Origin: CAWGHZ01 sp963775315
GTDB lineage: Bacteria > Pseudomonadota > Alphaproteobacteria > MPNO01 > DASWLB01
Assembly (NCBI GenBank): GCA_963775315.1
Contig: CAVZIN010000011.1
Span: 124,001-188,000, forward strand
DNA: 64,000 nucleotides
Reading direction: 5' to 3'
Shown: piece after piece, positions 41,625 to 49,560 of the stretch
Layout: each line of letters opens with the position of its first letter
How positions within the stretch are numbered: the stretch's first letter is position 1
Notes under the pieces: model-generated
Databases searched by the model: none
What the model saw: only the letters and a program-made list of their open reading frames with translations
Told to the model about the DNA's origin: nothing
Translations under genes and position numbers: made by a program

Positions 41625-41849
41625 ATGGAAGTCGCAGCCGCTAAGCTCATCGGTGCGGGCCTCGCCGCGATCGGCGTGATCGGCGCCGGCGTCGGCATCG
41701 GCTCTATCTTCGCCTCGTTCATCTCGTCGGTGGCGCGCAATCCGGCCGCGCGCGGCGACGTGTTCCCGATGACCATGCTGGGCTTCGCGCTCGTCGAAGC
41801 CATCGCGCTCTACGCCCTGGTGGTCGCGCTCGTCATTCTGTTCGGCTGA
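41625..41849 (+). CDS. atpE: ATP synthase Fo subunit c
   Basis: A 74-residue hairpin of two membrane helices joined by the ARNPAARGD loop. The second helix has LGFALVEAIALYALVVALVILF with the proton-carrying Glu. A ring of copies forms the rotor. An AAAGGAAC ribosome binding site precedes the ATG. Alphaproteobacterial c subunits have this length. Confidence 0.96.
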   Translation: MEVAAAKLIGAGLAAIGVIGAGVGIGSIFASFISSVARNPAARGDVFPMTMLGFALVEAIALYALVVALVILFG

Positions 41850-41877
41850 CGCCGGGAACAAGCGGCGGGAGACGCCG

Positions 41878-42372
41878 ATGCCCCAGTTCGACGTCACGAC
41901 CTTCCCGAGCCAGGTCTTCTGGCTGGTCGTGCTGTTCGCCCTCCTCTACCTGATGACGTGGCGCGTGGCTTTGCCGCGCGTCTCCGACCTCTTGCGCCAG
42001 CGGCAGGAGCGGATCGACGACGACCTGGAGAAGGCGGCGAAGCTGAAGGCCGAGGCCGAGGCGGCGCTCGCCGCCTATGAGGAGACCATGGCCAAGGGGC
42101 GCGCCGATGCCCAGGCCGTGCTGCGCGAGGCGTCAGAGCGGATGGTCAAGGAAGCCGAGGCGCGCGAGGCGGAGACCGTCGCCCGGCTCGACCGCGAGGT
42201 CGGCGACGCCGAGCGGCGCATCGCCCAGGCCAAGCGCGAGGCGCTCGACGGGGTGCGCGCCGTGGCCGCCGAGGCGGCGCGGGCCGCGACCGCCAAGCTG
42301 ATTGGCGCCGAGATCGCCGCGGGCGACGCGGACGACGCGGCCGGCCGGGCGCTGGAGGCACGGGAACGATGA
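41878..42372 (+). CDS. atpF': ATP synthase Fo subunit b'
   Basis: A 164-residue stator protein: one N-terminal membrane segment (FWLVVLFALLYLMTWRVALP) and a long Ala/Glu/Arg coiled coil. It is the first of two different b-type genes, the usual b'/b arrangement of alphaproteobacteria and phototrophs. The b gene starts inside its stop codon (ATGA). Confidence 0.92.
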   Translation: MPQFDVTTFPSQVFWLVVLFALLYLMTWRVALPRVSDLLRQRQERIDDDLEKAAKLKAEAEAALAAYEETMAKGRADAQAVLREASERMVKEAEAREAETVARLDREVGDAERRIAQAKREALDGVRAVAAEAARAATAKLIGAEIAAGDADDAAGRALEARER

Positions 42373-42851
42373 TCAGCTCCGCCGAATTCTGGGTCGCGGT
42401 CGGGTTTGTCATCCTGGTCGCGGCCATCTGGCGGCCGGTCTCGCGCCAGATGACCCATGCGCTCGACGCCCGTGCCGAGCGCATCCGCGCCTCGCTCGAC
42501 GAAGCGCGCGGCCTCGCCGAGGAGGCGCAGCATCTGCTCGCCGAGCACCAGCGCAAGCAGCGCGACGCCGGCCGGGAGGTCGAGCGCCTCGTCGCCCATG
42601 CGCGCGAGGAGGCCGAGCGCAACGTCACCGACGCGCGCGCGCGGCTCGAGACGGCGCTGCGCCGGCGCGTCCAGCTCGCGCGCGAGAAGATCGCCATCGC
42701 CGAGGCCGACGCGGTGCGCGAAGTGCGCGAGGTGGCGGTCGAGATCGCCGTCGCCACGACGCGCGCGCTGATCGCCCGTCATTTGGATGAGGGGGCGAGC
42801 CGCCGGCTGATCGACGGCGCGATCGAGGAGCTTCCCGCCCGCCTGCACTGA
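42369..42851 (+). CDS. atpF: ATP synthase Fo subunit b
   Basis: A 160-residue stator protein with an N-terminal membrane segment (AEFWVAVGFVILVAAIWRPVSRQM), a charged coiled coil and an IDGAIEELPARLH end that contacts the delta subunit. It pairs with b' as a heterodimer. It is the last gene of the Fo cluster; atpHAGDC for F1 are not in this window. Confidence 0.92.
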   Translation: MISSAEFWVAVGFVILVAAIWRPVSRQMTHALDARAERIRASLDEARGLAEEAQHLLAEHQRKQRDAGREVERLVAHAREEAERNVTDARARLETALRRRVQLAREKIAIAEADAVREVREVAVEIAVATTRALIARHLDEGASRRLIDGAIEELPARLH

Positions 42852-42873
42852 GGGGAGCGGTTGCGCCGCCTCG

Positions 42874-43032
42874 TCAGTATTTCGCGATGACGTAGATCGC
42901 GTGGATGATCCCAGGGATGTAGCCCAGGATCGTCAGCAGGATGTTCAGCCAGAATTGCGGGCCGAACCCCACCTGCAGGAACACGCCCACCGGGGGCAGG
43001 ATGATCGCAATGATGATTCGGAGGATGTCCAC
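42874..43032 (-). CDS. YqaE/Pmp3-family small membrane protein
   Basis: A 52-residue protein starting at GTG 43032 behind a GGGAG ribosome binding site. Two membrane segments (ILRIIIAIILPPVGVFLQVG and FWLNILLTILGYIPGIIHAIYVI) make up the whole UPF0057/Pmp3 fold, including the PPVGVFLQ and P-G-IIHA-Y signatures. Relatives in bacteria, yeast and plants respond to salt and envelope stress. It is convergent with the atp operon. Confidence 0.88.
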   Translation of the reverse strand: MDILRIIIAIILPPVGVFLQVGFGPQFWLNILLTILGYIPGIIHAIYVIAKY

Positions 43033-43179
43033 GGTTGCTCCCTTGCCGTTGGCCCCTCTGGGTCGCGATCGTCTCAATTCGAAGCGACTTGCGACGTGAA
43101 TCGCGCCCTCAGTCAATAATCGGAACGAGATTCACGCCTCAGCTCGGTTCGAGCTGCCCCGATCTTGCTCTAGAGCGGT

Positions 43180-43806
43180 TCACGCTTTGACGGAAGCGTA
43201 TCCAGCGTTTGCGAAGTAGTTCTGGCATTCGGCCTCATCGATGGTCGTGACGAGGCAGCCGATGTGGCGCCAAGTGTCGTCGACGGTGCGCTTCTGTGCG
43301 GCGCGCATCCAGTGCTTGATCTTGGCGAAGGCCTGTTCGATCGGGTTGAGGTCGGGGGAGTAGGGCGGCAGATACCAGAGCCTCGCGCCGGCGGCGCGGA
43401 TCATCTGGCGGACGGCAGCTCCCTTGTGGGAGCCGAGATTGTCCATGACGACGATGTCGCCGGGCCGGAGCACGGGCAGGAGCTGCTGCGCGACATAGGC
43501 GCGGCATTGGCCGTTGATCGGCCCGTCGAAGACGCAGGGGGCGGCGAGGCCATCCCAGCGCAGCGCCCCGAGGAAGGTCAGTGTGCGCCAGTGGCCGTGC
43601 GGCGCGAAGCCGCGCAGGCGCTTGCCCTTCGATCCCCAGCCGCGCAGCGGCGCCATGTTGGTCTTGATCCAGAGCCTGCCCCCGCGAAGGCGGGGGTCTC
43701 GTCGATGAAGACCAGGCGCTTCGGGTCGAGGCCGGCCTGCCAGGATCGCCAGCGTTGCCGCCGGCGGGCGACGTCGGCGCGGCCCTGCTCAAGGGCGAAC
43801 AGCGTT
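43180..43806 (-). pseudogene. IS630 transposase catalytic part (copy 2), broken by a 20-bp palindromic insertion
   Basis: Same structure as copy 1: the catalytic part follows an A8 tract (43805-43812 on the plus strand as T8), reaches FIDET, is thrown out of frame by the 20-base insert at 43675-43694 and resumes at LWIKTNMAPLRGWG. Carrying the same lesion at a second site means the element moved after the lesion arose, using transposase supplied in trans or rare double frameshifting. Confidence 0.82.
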
Positions 43807-44148
43807 TTTTTTGAACCGCAGCCCCTCGCGCCTGAGGAATAGCCACACCGCGTTGTGCGAGACCTTCACCCCGCGCGCCGCCAGCTCGCGCTTGAGCCCG
43901 TGCAGCGTCAGGTGCGGCGTCTGGGCGATCCGTTCCACGATGAAGGCGCGGTGCGGCGTCAGGATCGGCTTGCGATGTCCACCGACCTTACCTGGTGCGA
44001 CCGAGCCCGTCGCACGATAGCGCTGCGACCACTTCACCACCGTCGAAACGGCAACGCCGAACCGGGCCGCCGCAGATCGGCAGGTCTCCCCGGACAGAAC
44101 CGCCGCAACAACGCGCTCACGAAGATCATTCGAAAGACGTCGGGTCAT
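43789..44148 (-). CDS. IS630 transposase orfA, copy 2
   Basis: A 119-residue ORF identical to that of copy 1 except for Arg instead of Pro at codon 4. It holds the two helix-turn-helix units that bind the element ends and stops after the A8 tract. Confidence 0.88.
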   Translation of the reverse strand: MTRRLSNDLRERVVAAVLSGETCRSAAARFGVAVSTVVKWSQRYRATGSVAPGKVGGHRKPILTPHRAFIVERIAQTPHLTLHGLKRELAARGVKVSHNAVWLFLRREGLRFKKNAVRP

Positions 44149-44283
44149 CGATGCTGGCCTCCGCTCCAGCCAGCATCTTGAATCACAAACGCCGCAAATC
44201 GGGAATCCCCTCCGATTCGCTCAAACAATGAACCGCTCTAGCCCAACGGATCGGGCCGCGTGCCGGTTCCGCCGGAACAGCCT

Positions 44284-45459
44284 TTAGAACAGCCTCGCGG
44301 TCGCGAGACGGGCGCCCGCCGCGAGCGCCTCGAGCTTCGCCCAGGCGAGGCTTTCGTGGATGCGCCCGCCCAGCCCGCAATCGGTGCCGGCGATCACGTT
44401 CTCCCGCCCCACGACCTCGGCGAAGCGGCAGATGCGGTCGGCCACCAGTTCCGGATGCTCGACCACGTTGGTCGCGTGGCTGACGACTCCGGGGATCAAC
44501 AGCCGGCCCTCCGGAAGCTTCACGTCGCGCCACACCTTCCACTCGTGCTCGTGGCGCACGTTGCCGGCCTCGATCGAGAATGCGGCCGCCTTCACCTTCA
44601 ACATGACGTCGACGATGGCGGCGAGCGGCAGGTCGGTCGAATGCGGCCCGTGCCAGCTGCCCCAGCAGATGTGGTAGCGCACGCGGTCCTCGGGGATGCC
44701 GGCGAGCGCGTGGTTCAGCGCCTCGATGCGCAGCATCGCGAATGTCTTGTAGTCCTCGACCTTGGGCTCGGGGCTCGAGAGGTCCCAATTGTCGGGCAGG
44801 CCCGGATCGTCGAGCTGGAGCACGAAGCCCGCGTCGACGATGGCGCGATATTCGTGCGCGAGTGCCTCGGCCAGCGCGTAAAGATATTCCTCGTCGGTCT
44901 TGTAGTACTGGTTCTGGCGGCGGCCGAAGCTGCCCGGCGCGACCGAGGTGACGAATCCTTCCTCGGCCTTCACCCCGGCCATGGCGGCCTTGAGGTTGGC
45001 GAGGTCGGTCTTCACCGCCTCGTGCCCGGTATATTCGATGGGGCCGACGACCACCGGCGGGCGCGGCAAGGTGGCGCTCGTCGAAATGAAATTCTGCCCG
45101 TCGAGTTCCTTGTAGAACTCGGCGAACTTCGCGCGGTCGCGCCGCGTCGACAGCGCCGGCGCCGGGCGCGGCTCGCCCGGCTGCCAACCGGAGAGGCGCC
45201 CCCACGCGTAGCTCTGCCACGCGCCGTAATCGATGGGGCCGCCCGATGCCTTGCCGAACTCGCCGTCGTTGATGACGTCGATGCCGAGCGCGGCCTGGCG
45301 GCGGCAGATCTCGGCGACGGATTCGGCGAGGCGGCGGCCGTACTCGGCCGCGTCGAAGCCCTGGCCGGTCAGCTTCGCCTTGTTGACCTCGAGGAGCCGC
45401 GCCGGGCGCGGCAGCGAGCCCGCATGGGTGGTGATGATGCGGCCGGTCGAACGCTTCAT
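44284..45459 (-). CDS. MetE C-terminal-domain-like (cobalamin-independent) methyltransferase
   Basis: A 391-residue TIM-barrel protein similar to the catalytic half of MetE. It starts RIITTHAGSLPRP and keeps all four zinc ligands: H263 and C265 (YHIC), E297 (FSIEAGN) and C361 (GTDCGLG). It lacks the N-terminal half of full-length MetE (~750 residues), which binds folate and homocysteine in standard enzymes. Such stand-alone proteins may take methyl groups from methylcobalamin-protein or other donors, or act on other thiols. No cobalamin or SAM riboswitch was recognised upstream. Confidence 0.8.
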   Translation of the reverse strand: MKRSTGRIITTHAGSLPRPARLLEVNKAKLTGQGFDAAEYGRRLAESVAEICRRQAALGIDVINDGEFGKASGGPIDYGAWQSYAWGRLSGWQPGEPRPAPALSTRRDRAKFAEFYKELDGQNFISTSATLPRPPVVVGPIEYTGHEAVKTDLANLKAAMAGVKAEEGFVTSVAPGSFGRRQNQYYKTDEEYLYALAEALAHEYRAIVDAGFVLQLDDPGLPDNWDLSSPEPKVEDYKTFAMLRIEALNHALAGIPEDRVRYHICWGSWHGPHSTDLPLAAIVDVMLKVKAAAFSIEAGNVRHEHEWKVWRDVKLPEGRLLIPGVVSHATNVVEHPELVADRICRFAEVVGRENVIAGTDCGLGGRIHESLAWAKLEALAAGARLATARLF

Positions 45460-45562
45460 CTTCGTCTCCCTTACCTGGCGCGGATGCTGGCGCCCGCGGC
45501 CGGATGACGAAGCTTAGAGCGTGCGGCGGCCGCGCGGAACGGGAAACTCCGCCCGCTTCGCC

Positions 45563-46285
45563 TCAATACATGTGCTGGCCGCCGTTGATCGACAGCGTTG
45601 CGCCGGTGATGAAATCGGCGTCGTCGGCGACCAGGAAGACGACGCCGCGGGCGATGTCTTCGGCATGGCCGAGCCGCCCGACCGGAATGCGGGCGACGAT
45701 CTTCTCCAGAACGTTTTCCGGCACGGCGCGCACCATGTCGGTATCGACATAGCCCGGCGCGATGGCGTTGACCGTGATGCCCTGCGCCGCGCCCTCCTGC
45801 GCCAGCGCCTTGGTGAAGCCATGGATGCCCGACTTGGCAGCGGCGTAGTTCACCTGGCCGTACTGGCCGGCCTGGCCGTTGATCGAGCCGATATTGACGA
45901 TGCGGCCGAACTTGCGGGCCCGCATCCCCTCGATCACCGCGCGGCACATGTTGAAGCACGAGCCGAGGTTGGTGTCGATCACCGCGCACCAGTCTTCGGA
46001 GGTCATGCGGTGCAGCGTGCCGTCGCGGGTGATGCCGGCGTTGTTGACCAGCACGTCCACCGGCCCGACCTCGCGCTCGATCTCGGCGATGCCGTGCCTG
46101 CACGCTTCGAAATCGCCGACGTTGAACTTGAAGACGGCAATCCCTGTTTCGTCGTGGAACTTCTTCGCGGCCTCGTCGCTCGCCGCATAGGTCGCGGCGA
46201 CCTTGTAGCCCTTGGCGTGCAATGCCTTCGAGACGGCCGCGCCGATGCCGCGCGTGCCGCCAGTGACGACCGCGACCCGGGCCAT
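45563..46285 (-). CDS. phaB: Acetoacetyl-CoA reductase
   Basis: A 240-residue short-chain dehydrogenase. It has the NADPH motif TGGTRGIG, NNAGITRDGTLHRM, the active-site INGQAGQYGQVNYAAAKSG (Ser/Tyr/Lys) and a C-terminal SINGGQHMY, a close match to PhaB. It reduces acetoacetyl-CoA to (R)-3-hydroxybutyryl-CoA for polyhydroxybutyrate. Its start shares one base with the phaA stop, so the two are translated together. Confidence 0.93.
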   Translation of the reverse strand: MARVAVVTGGTRGIGAAVSKALHAKGYKVAATYAASDEAAKKFHDETGIAVFKFNVGDFEACRHGIAEIEREVGPVDVLVNNAGITRDGTLHRMTSEDWCAVIDTNLGSCFNMCRAVIEGMRARKFGRIVNIGSINGQAGQYGQVNYAAAKSGIHGFTKALAQEGAAQGITVNAIAPGYVDTDMVRAVPENVLEKIVARIPVGRLGHAEDIARGVVFLVADDADFITGATLSINGGQHMY

Positions 46286-47457
46286 CAGCGTGCGACCGTC
46301 AGGGCGACACCCATGCCGCCGCCGACGCAAAGGGTCGCGAGCCCCTTCTTGGCGCCGCGCTTCTGCATCTCGTAGAGCAGCGTGACCAGCACCCGGGCGC
46401 CCGATGCACCGATCGGATGGCCGAGCGCGATCGCGCCGCCGTTGACGTTCACCTTCTCGCCGTCCCAGGCGAGGTCCTTGCCGACGGCGCAGGCCTGGGC
46501 GGCGAACGCCTCGTTCGCCTCGATCAGATCGAGGTCGCCGATCGTCCAGCCGGCCGCCTTCAGCGCCTTGCGCGAGGCGGGGATCGGGCCGGACCCCATG
46601 ATCGCAGGGTCGACGCCCGCCTGCGCCCAGGAGACGATGCGCGCCAGCGGCTCGATGCCGCGCCGCTCCGCCTCCTCGGCGGTCATCAGCACGACCGCAG
46701 CCGCGCCGTCGTTGATGCCGGACGCGTTCCCGGCGGTCACCGTGCCGTCCTTGGCGAAGGCCGGGCGCAGCTTCTGCAGCGCCTCGAGCGTGGTGCCGTG
46801 GCGCGGATACTCGTCCTCGGAGACGACGACGTCGCCCTTGCGAGACTTGATGGTGACCGGGACGATCTCGTCCTTGAAGCGGCCGGATTTCTGCGCCGCC
46901 TCCGCCTTCGACTGCGACGCGAGGGCGAATGCGTCCTGCTGCTCGCGGGTGATCTGCCATTTCTGGGCGACGTTCTCCGCCGTGTTGCCCATGTGATAGC
47001 CGTTGAACGCGTCCCACAGGCCGTCGCGGATCATGGTGTCGACCATCTGGACGTCGCCCATCTTGGTCCCGTTGCGCAGGTGGACGCAGTGCGGCGCCTG
47101 GCTCATCAATTCCTGGCCGCCGGCGACGACGATGGCGGAGTCGCCATTCTTGATCGCCTGCATCCCCATCGCCACCGCCTTGAGACCTGAGCCGCAGAGC
47201 TGGTTGACGCCGTAGGCCGGCACCTCGACCGGCAGGCCGGCGGCGATCGAGGCTTGGCGCGCCGGGTTCTGCCCCTGACCCGCCGTCAGGATCTGGCCCA
47301 GGATGACCTCCGACACCTCTTCGGCGGCGACGCCCGCGCGCGCGATCGCCGCGACGATGGCGGCCTTGCCGAGTTCGGAGGCGGGAAGCGCGGCCAGGGT
47401 GCCGTTAAAGGCGCCGACAGGGGTACGGGCCGCGGCCGCGATGACGATCTCGCTCAT
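46285..47457 (-). CDS. phaA: Acetyl-CoA C-acetyltransferase (beta-ketothiolase)
   Basis: A 390-residue thiolase from the ATG at 47457 with an AAGGAGG ribosome binding site. The catalytic cysteine is in NQLCGSGLKAVAMGMQAI, the histidine in ALGHPIGASGARVLVTLLYEM and the second cysteine in LATLCVGGGMGVALTV. It condenses two acetyl-CoA to acetoacetyl-CoA, the first step of polyhydroxybutyrate synthesis. A promoter and a PhaR-type operator lie upstream. The polymerase gene phaC is not in the window. Confidence 0.94.
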   Translation of the reverse strand: MSEIVIAAAARTPVGAFNGTLAALPASELGKAAIVAAIARAGVAAEEVSEVILGQILTAGQGQNPARQASIAAGLPVEVPAYGVNQLCGSGLKAVAMGMQAIKNGDSAIVVAGGQELMSQAPHCVHLRNGTKMGDVQMVDTMIRDGLWDAFNGYHMGNTAENVAQKWQITREQQDAFALASQSKAEAAQKSGRFKDEIVPVTIKSRKGDVVVSEDEYPRHGTTLEALQKLRPAFAKDGTVTAGNASGINDGAAAVVLMTAEEAERRGIEPLARIVSWAQAGVDPAIMGSGPIPASRKALKAAGWTIGDLDLIEANEAFAAQACAVGKDLAWDGEKVNVNGGAIALGHPIGASGARVLVTLLYEMQKRGAKKGLATLCVGGGMGVALTVAR

Positions 47458-47489
47458 GGACGCCTCCTTGGGAATGGGGAAGTAGTGGC

Positions 47490-47518
47490 AATATACGAAC
47501 CGTCCCGGGACCGGACAA
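47490..47518 (-). promoter_or_regulatory. Promoter of phaAB
   Basis: Reading toward phaA, TTGTCC (47513-47518) and TATATT (47490-47495) are 17 bases apart and 33 bases before the start codon. The PhaR-type palindrome begins eight bases upstream of the -35 element. Confidence 0.6.
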
Positions 47519-47525
47519 GCCGGCA

Positions 47526-47540
47526 TTGTGCAATGCACAA
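47526..47540. promoter_or_regulatory. PhaR-type operator upstream of phaAB
   Basis: TTGTGCAATGCACAA is a perfect 7-1-7 palindrome. On both strands it contains a match to TGCRNYGCASMA, the consensus recalled for alphaproteobacterial PhaR. PhaR represses PHB genes when free and is released by polymer, which fits the adjacent phaAB. Confidence 0.6.
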
Positions 47541-47724
47541 CGGCGCGCCGCGCGCGGCGCCGTCACGGGATCGAAACATTTTCGCAACCGAACCGTCACC
47601 CGCGTCGTGCTATCCCTGGCACCACGGGTGCGAGGACACGCAAGACATTGGATTCTCGGTGCAGCGAAGCCATATTGACCACGCCGGTTCGGCCATGCAG
47701 GGCCGCCGGGCGGGGAGTGCCGTG

Positions 47725-48456
47725 ATGGCCGGGACGCATATCGTCAAGTCCTATGACGACGAGCTGCAGCACTTAAATCGCGCGCTGGTCGAGATGGGCG
47801 GCGCGACCGAGGCGCAGATCGAGGCGGCGATCGAGGCCGTCATCAAGCGCGATCCCGACCGCGCCCAGTCGATCATCCGCGAGGATGACAAGATCGACGC
47901 GCTCTACTTCCAGATCGACGCCCAGGCGACGCGCCTCCTCGCGTTGCGCCAGCCGATGGCGGCCGACCTGCGGGCCATCGTCGCCGCCCTCAAGATCTCC
48001 GCCGACCTCGAGCGCATCGCCGACTATGCCGCGAACATCGCCAAGCGCGCCATCCCGCTCGCCCAGGTCTCGCCGATGCGCCCGGTCCACACCGTGCCGC
48101 GGATGAGCCGGCTGGGCCAGCGGATGCTGAAGGACGTGCTCGACGCATTCATCGAGCGCGACGTCGACCAGGCGGTGCGCGTCTGGCACGCGGACGAAGA
48201 GGTCGACGAGATGTATGTCAGCCTGTTCCGCGAGCTGCTGACCTACATGATGGAGGATCCGCGCCGCATCACGCCCTGCACGCACCTCCTGTTCATCGCC
48301 AAGAATCTCGAGCGGATCGGCGACCACATCACCAACATCGCCGAGACCATCTATTTCCTGGTCGAGGGCACGCGCATGCGGGCCGACCGGCCCAAGGGCG
48401 GGCCGGGCTACGACGCCGACCTCTACGACGGCGCCGCCGCGCGCCGGGCGAAGTGA
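47725..48456 (+). CDS. phoU: Phosphate-signalling protein PhoU
   Basis: A 243-residue helical protein of two PhoU domains, beginning GTHIVKSYDDELQHLNRALVEMGG. Both three-helix bundles have the metal-binding E/DxxxD patterns (LKISADLERIADYAANIAKR and AKNLERIGDHITNIAETIYF). It tunes the PhoR-PhoB response with the Pst transporter. The ATG at 47725 has a GGGGAG ribosome binding site; a GTG directly before it and an ATG ten codons up are less likely. phoB follows after 16 bases; pst and phoR genes are not in view upstream. Confidence 0.93.
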   Translation: MAGTHIVKSYDDELQHLNRALVEMGGATEAQIEAAIEAVIKRDPDRAQSIIREDDKIDALYFQIDAQATRLLALRQPMAADLRAIVAALKISADLERIADYAANIAKRAIPLAQVSPMRPVHTVPRMSRLGQRMLKDVLDAFIERDVDQAVRVWHADEEVDEMYVSLFRELLTYMMEDPRRITPCTHLLFIAKNLERIGDHITNIAETIYFLVEGTRMRADRPKGGPGYDADLYDGAAARRAK

Positions 48457-48472
48457 GCGGGGCACGACCGAG

Positions 48473-49171
48473 ATGAAGCCCGTGATCCTGGTGGTCGAGG
48501 ACGAGACCGCGCTCTGCGCCCTCCTGCGCTACAACCTCGAGAAGGAAGGGTTCGAGGTGCTGGAGGCGCATGACGGCGAGGAGGCGCTGCTCATCGGCGA
48601 GGAGCGCGACCTTGACTTGGTGCTGCTCGACTGGATGCTGCCGCACGTGTCGGGCATCGAGGTGTGCCGCCAGCTCCGCCGCAAGCGCGCCACGCGCAAC
48701 ACGCCGATCATCATGCTGACCGCACGCGGCGAGGAGGCCGACCGGGTGCGCGGCCTGGAAACCGGTGCCGACGACTACGTGCCGAAGCCGTTCTCGATGG
48801 CCGAGCTGATCGCCCGCGTCCATGCGGTGCTGCGCCGCGTGCGCCCGGCGCTTGCGGCCGAACGGCTGAGCTACGCCGACATCGTGATGGACCTCGCCGC
48901 CCACAGGGTCAGCCGGAACGGGCGTGAGGTGCGCCTCGGCCCCACCGAGTTCCGCCTGCTGCGCTTCCTGCTGGAGCATCCGGGCCGCGTCTTCTCGCGC
49001 GAGCAGCTGATCGGCGGGGTGTGGGGCCACGGCGTCTATGTCGAGCCGCGCACGGTCGACGTTCACATCCGCCGGCTGCGCCAGTCGCTCAACGGGTCCG
49101 ACATGCTCGATCCGATCCGCACCGTGCGCGCTGCGGGCTACGCGCTGGACGCAACCGCCACGGTCGAGTGA
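48473..49171 (+). CDS. phoB: Phosphate regulon response regulator PhoB
   Basis: A 232-residue OmpR-type regulator. The receiver domain has the acidic pocket VVEDE, the phosphorylated D53 in VLLDWMLP, and the TARGEEADRV and PKPF segments. The winged-helix domain ends DVHIRRLRQSL...IRTVRAAGYAL. It activates Pho genes under phosphate starvation. It follows phoU as in many alphaproteobacterial pst-phoUB operons. Confidence 0.92.
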   Translation: MKPVILVVEDETALCALLRYNLEKEGFEVLEAHDGEEALLIGEERDLDLVLLDWMLPHVSGIEVCRQLRRKRATRNTPIIMLTARGEEADRVRGLETGADDYVPKPFSMAELIARVHAVLRRVRPALAAERLSYADIVMDLAAHRVSRNGREVRLGPTEFRLLRFLLEHPGRVFSREQLIGGVWGHGVYVEPRTVDVHIRRLRQSLNGSDMLDPIRTVRAAGYALDATATVE

Positions 49172-49190
49172 GCGGAAAGGGCGGCGGGCC

Positions 49191-49346
49191 TCAGCCCGTC
49201 TGCTCGCGCGGACCGTCGTCCGCGGCTGGCGGCTCGGCGACCTCACGGTTGAGGCGCTCGATCACCTCGCGCCGGTAGCGCGGGTCCCAAATCACCTTCT
49301 CCAGGTCGATATCTTCGATATCGACCTTGTTCTCCGGTCCCCGCAT
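49191..49346 (-). CDS. Small conserved-looking hypothetical protein (51 aa)
   Basis: A 51-residue acidic ORF from the ATG at 49346, with a GGGAGGGG ribosome binding site eight bases upstream and a codon pattern like its neighbours. It contains EDIDLEKVIWDPRYRREVIE, a pattern I associate with short uncharacterised alphaproteobacterial proteins; the rest is a Pro/Asp-rich tail. It lies convergent to phoB, with only 19 bases between. Function unknown. Confidence 0.6.
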   Translation of the reverse strand: MRGPENKVDIEDIDLEKVIWDPRYRREVIERLNREVAEPPAADDGPREQTG

Positions 49347-49470
49347 GCCGGCATCCCCTCCCGCACGTGGCCGGAGGATACGGCGCGCATGCGCGCGTGG
49401 GCAGCACGAATTGCCGCATCAGGCCGATTCCTGTGGGAAACCCGGGGATTTCCCGGTGGAAATTAACGGG

Positions 49471-49499
49471 TTGACCCTACGCGCCGGGACTGTTAAATC
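49471..49499 (+). promoter_or_regulatory. Promoter of the cyclopropane synthase gene
   Basis: TTGACC (49471-49476) and TAAATC (49494-49499) with a 17-base spacer, in an AT-richer patch 61 bases before the start. Confidence 0.5.
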
Positions 49500-49560
49500 G
49501 ATAAAAAGCTTCGCGTTATGGTTTCGGTCCCAAAGCGGTGTCCAGCGGGGGCGCGAGACG

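Larger units (their letters stand above)
43173..44238 (-). mobile_element. IS630-family insertion sequence, copy 2
   Basis: A 1066-base element bounded by TA duplications (43171-43172 and 44239-44240), with the same ends, orientation and internal lesion as copy 1 at 33244. It lies between the Pmp3-type gene and a MetE-like gene and breaks nothing recognisable. The two copies are separated by about 8.9 kb that includes smc and the atp operon. Confidence 0.92.

Noticed and set aside
33244..44240. A composite transposon made of the two IS630 copies
   Set aside because: The enclosed genes are core chromosomal (mutY, smc, atp), no outer target duplication joins the two, and each copy has its own TA duplication.
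45460..45562. Possible cobalamin or SAM riboswitch before the MetE-like gene
   Set aside because: The leader is too short and no conserved B12-box or SAM-box motif was seen.
47560..47720. Possible Pho box upstream of phoU (CGTCAC repeats)
   Set aside because: The two CGTCAC copies are not at 11-base spacing and neither matches the rest of the Pho box well.
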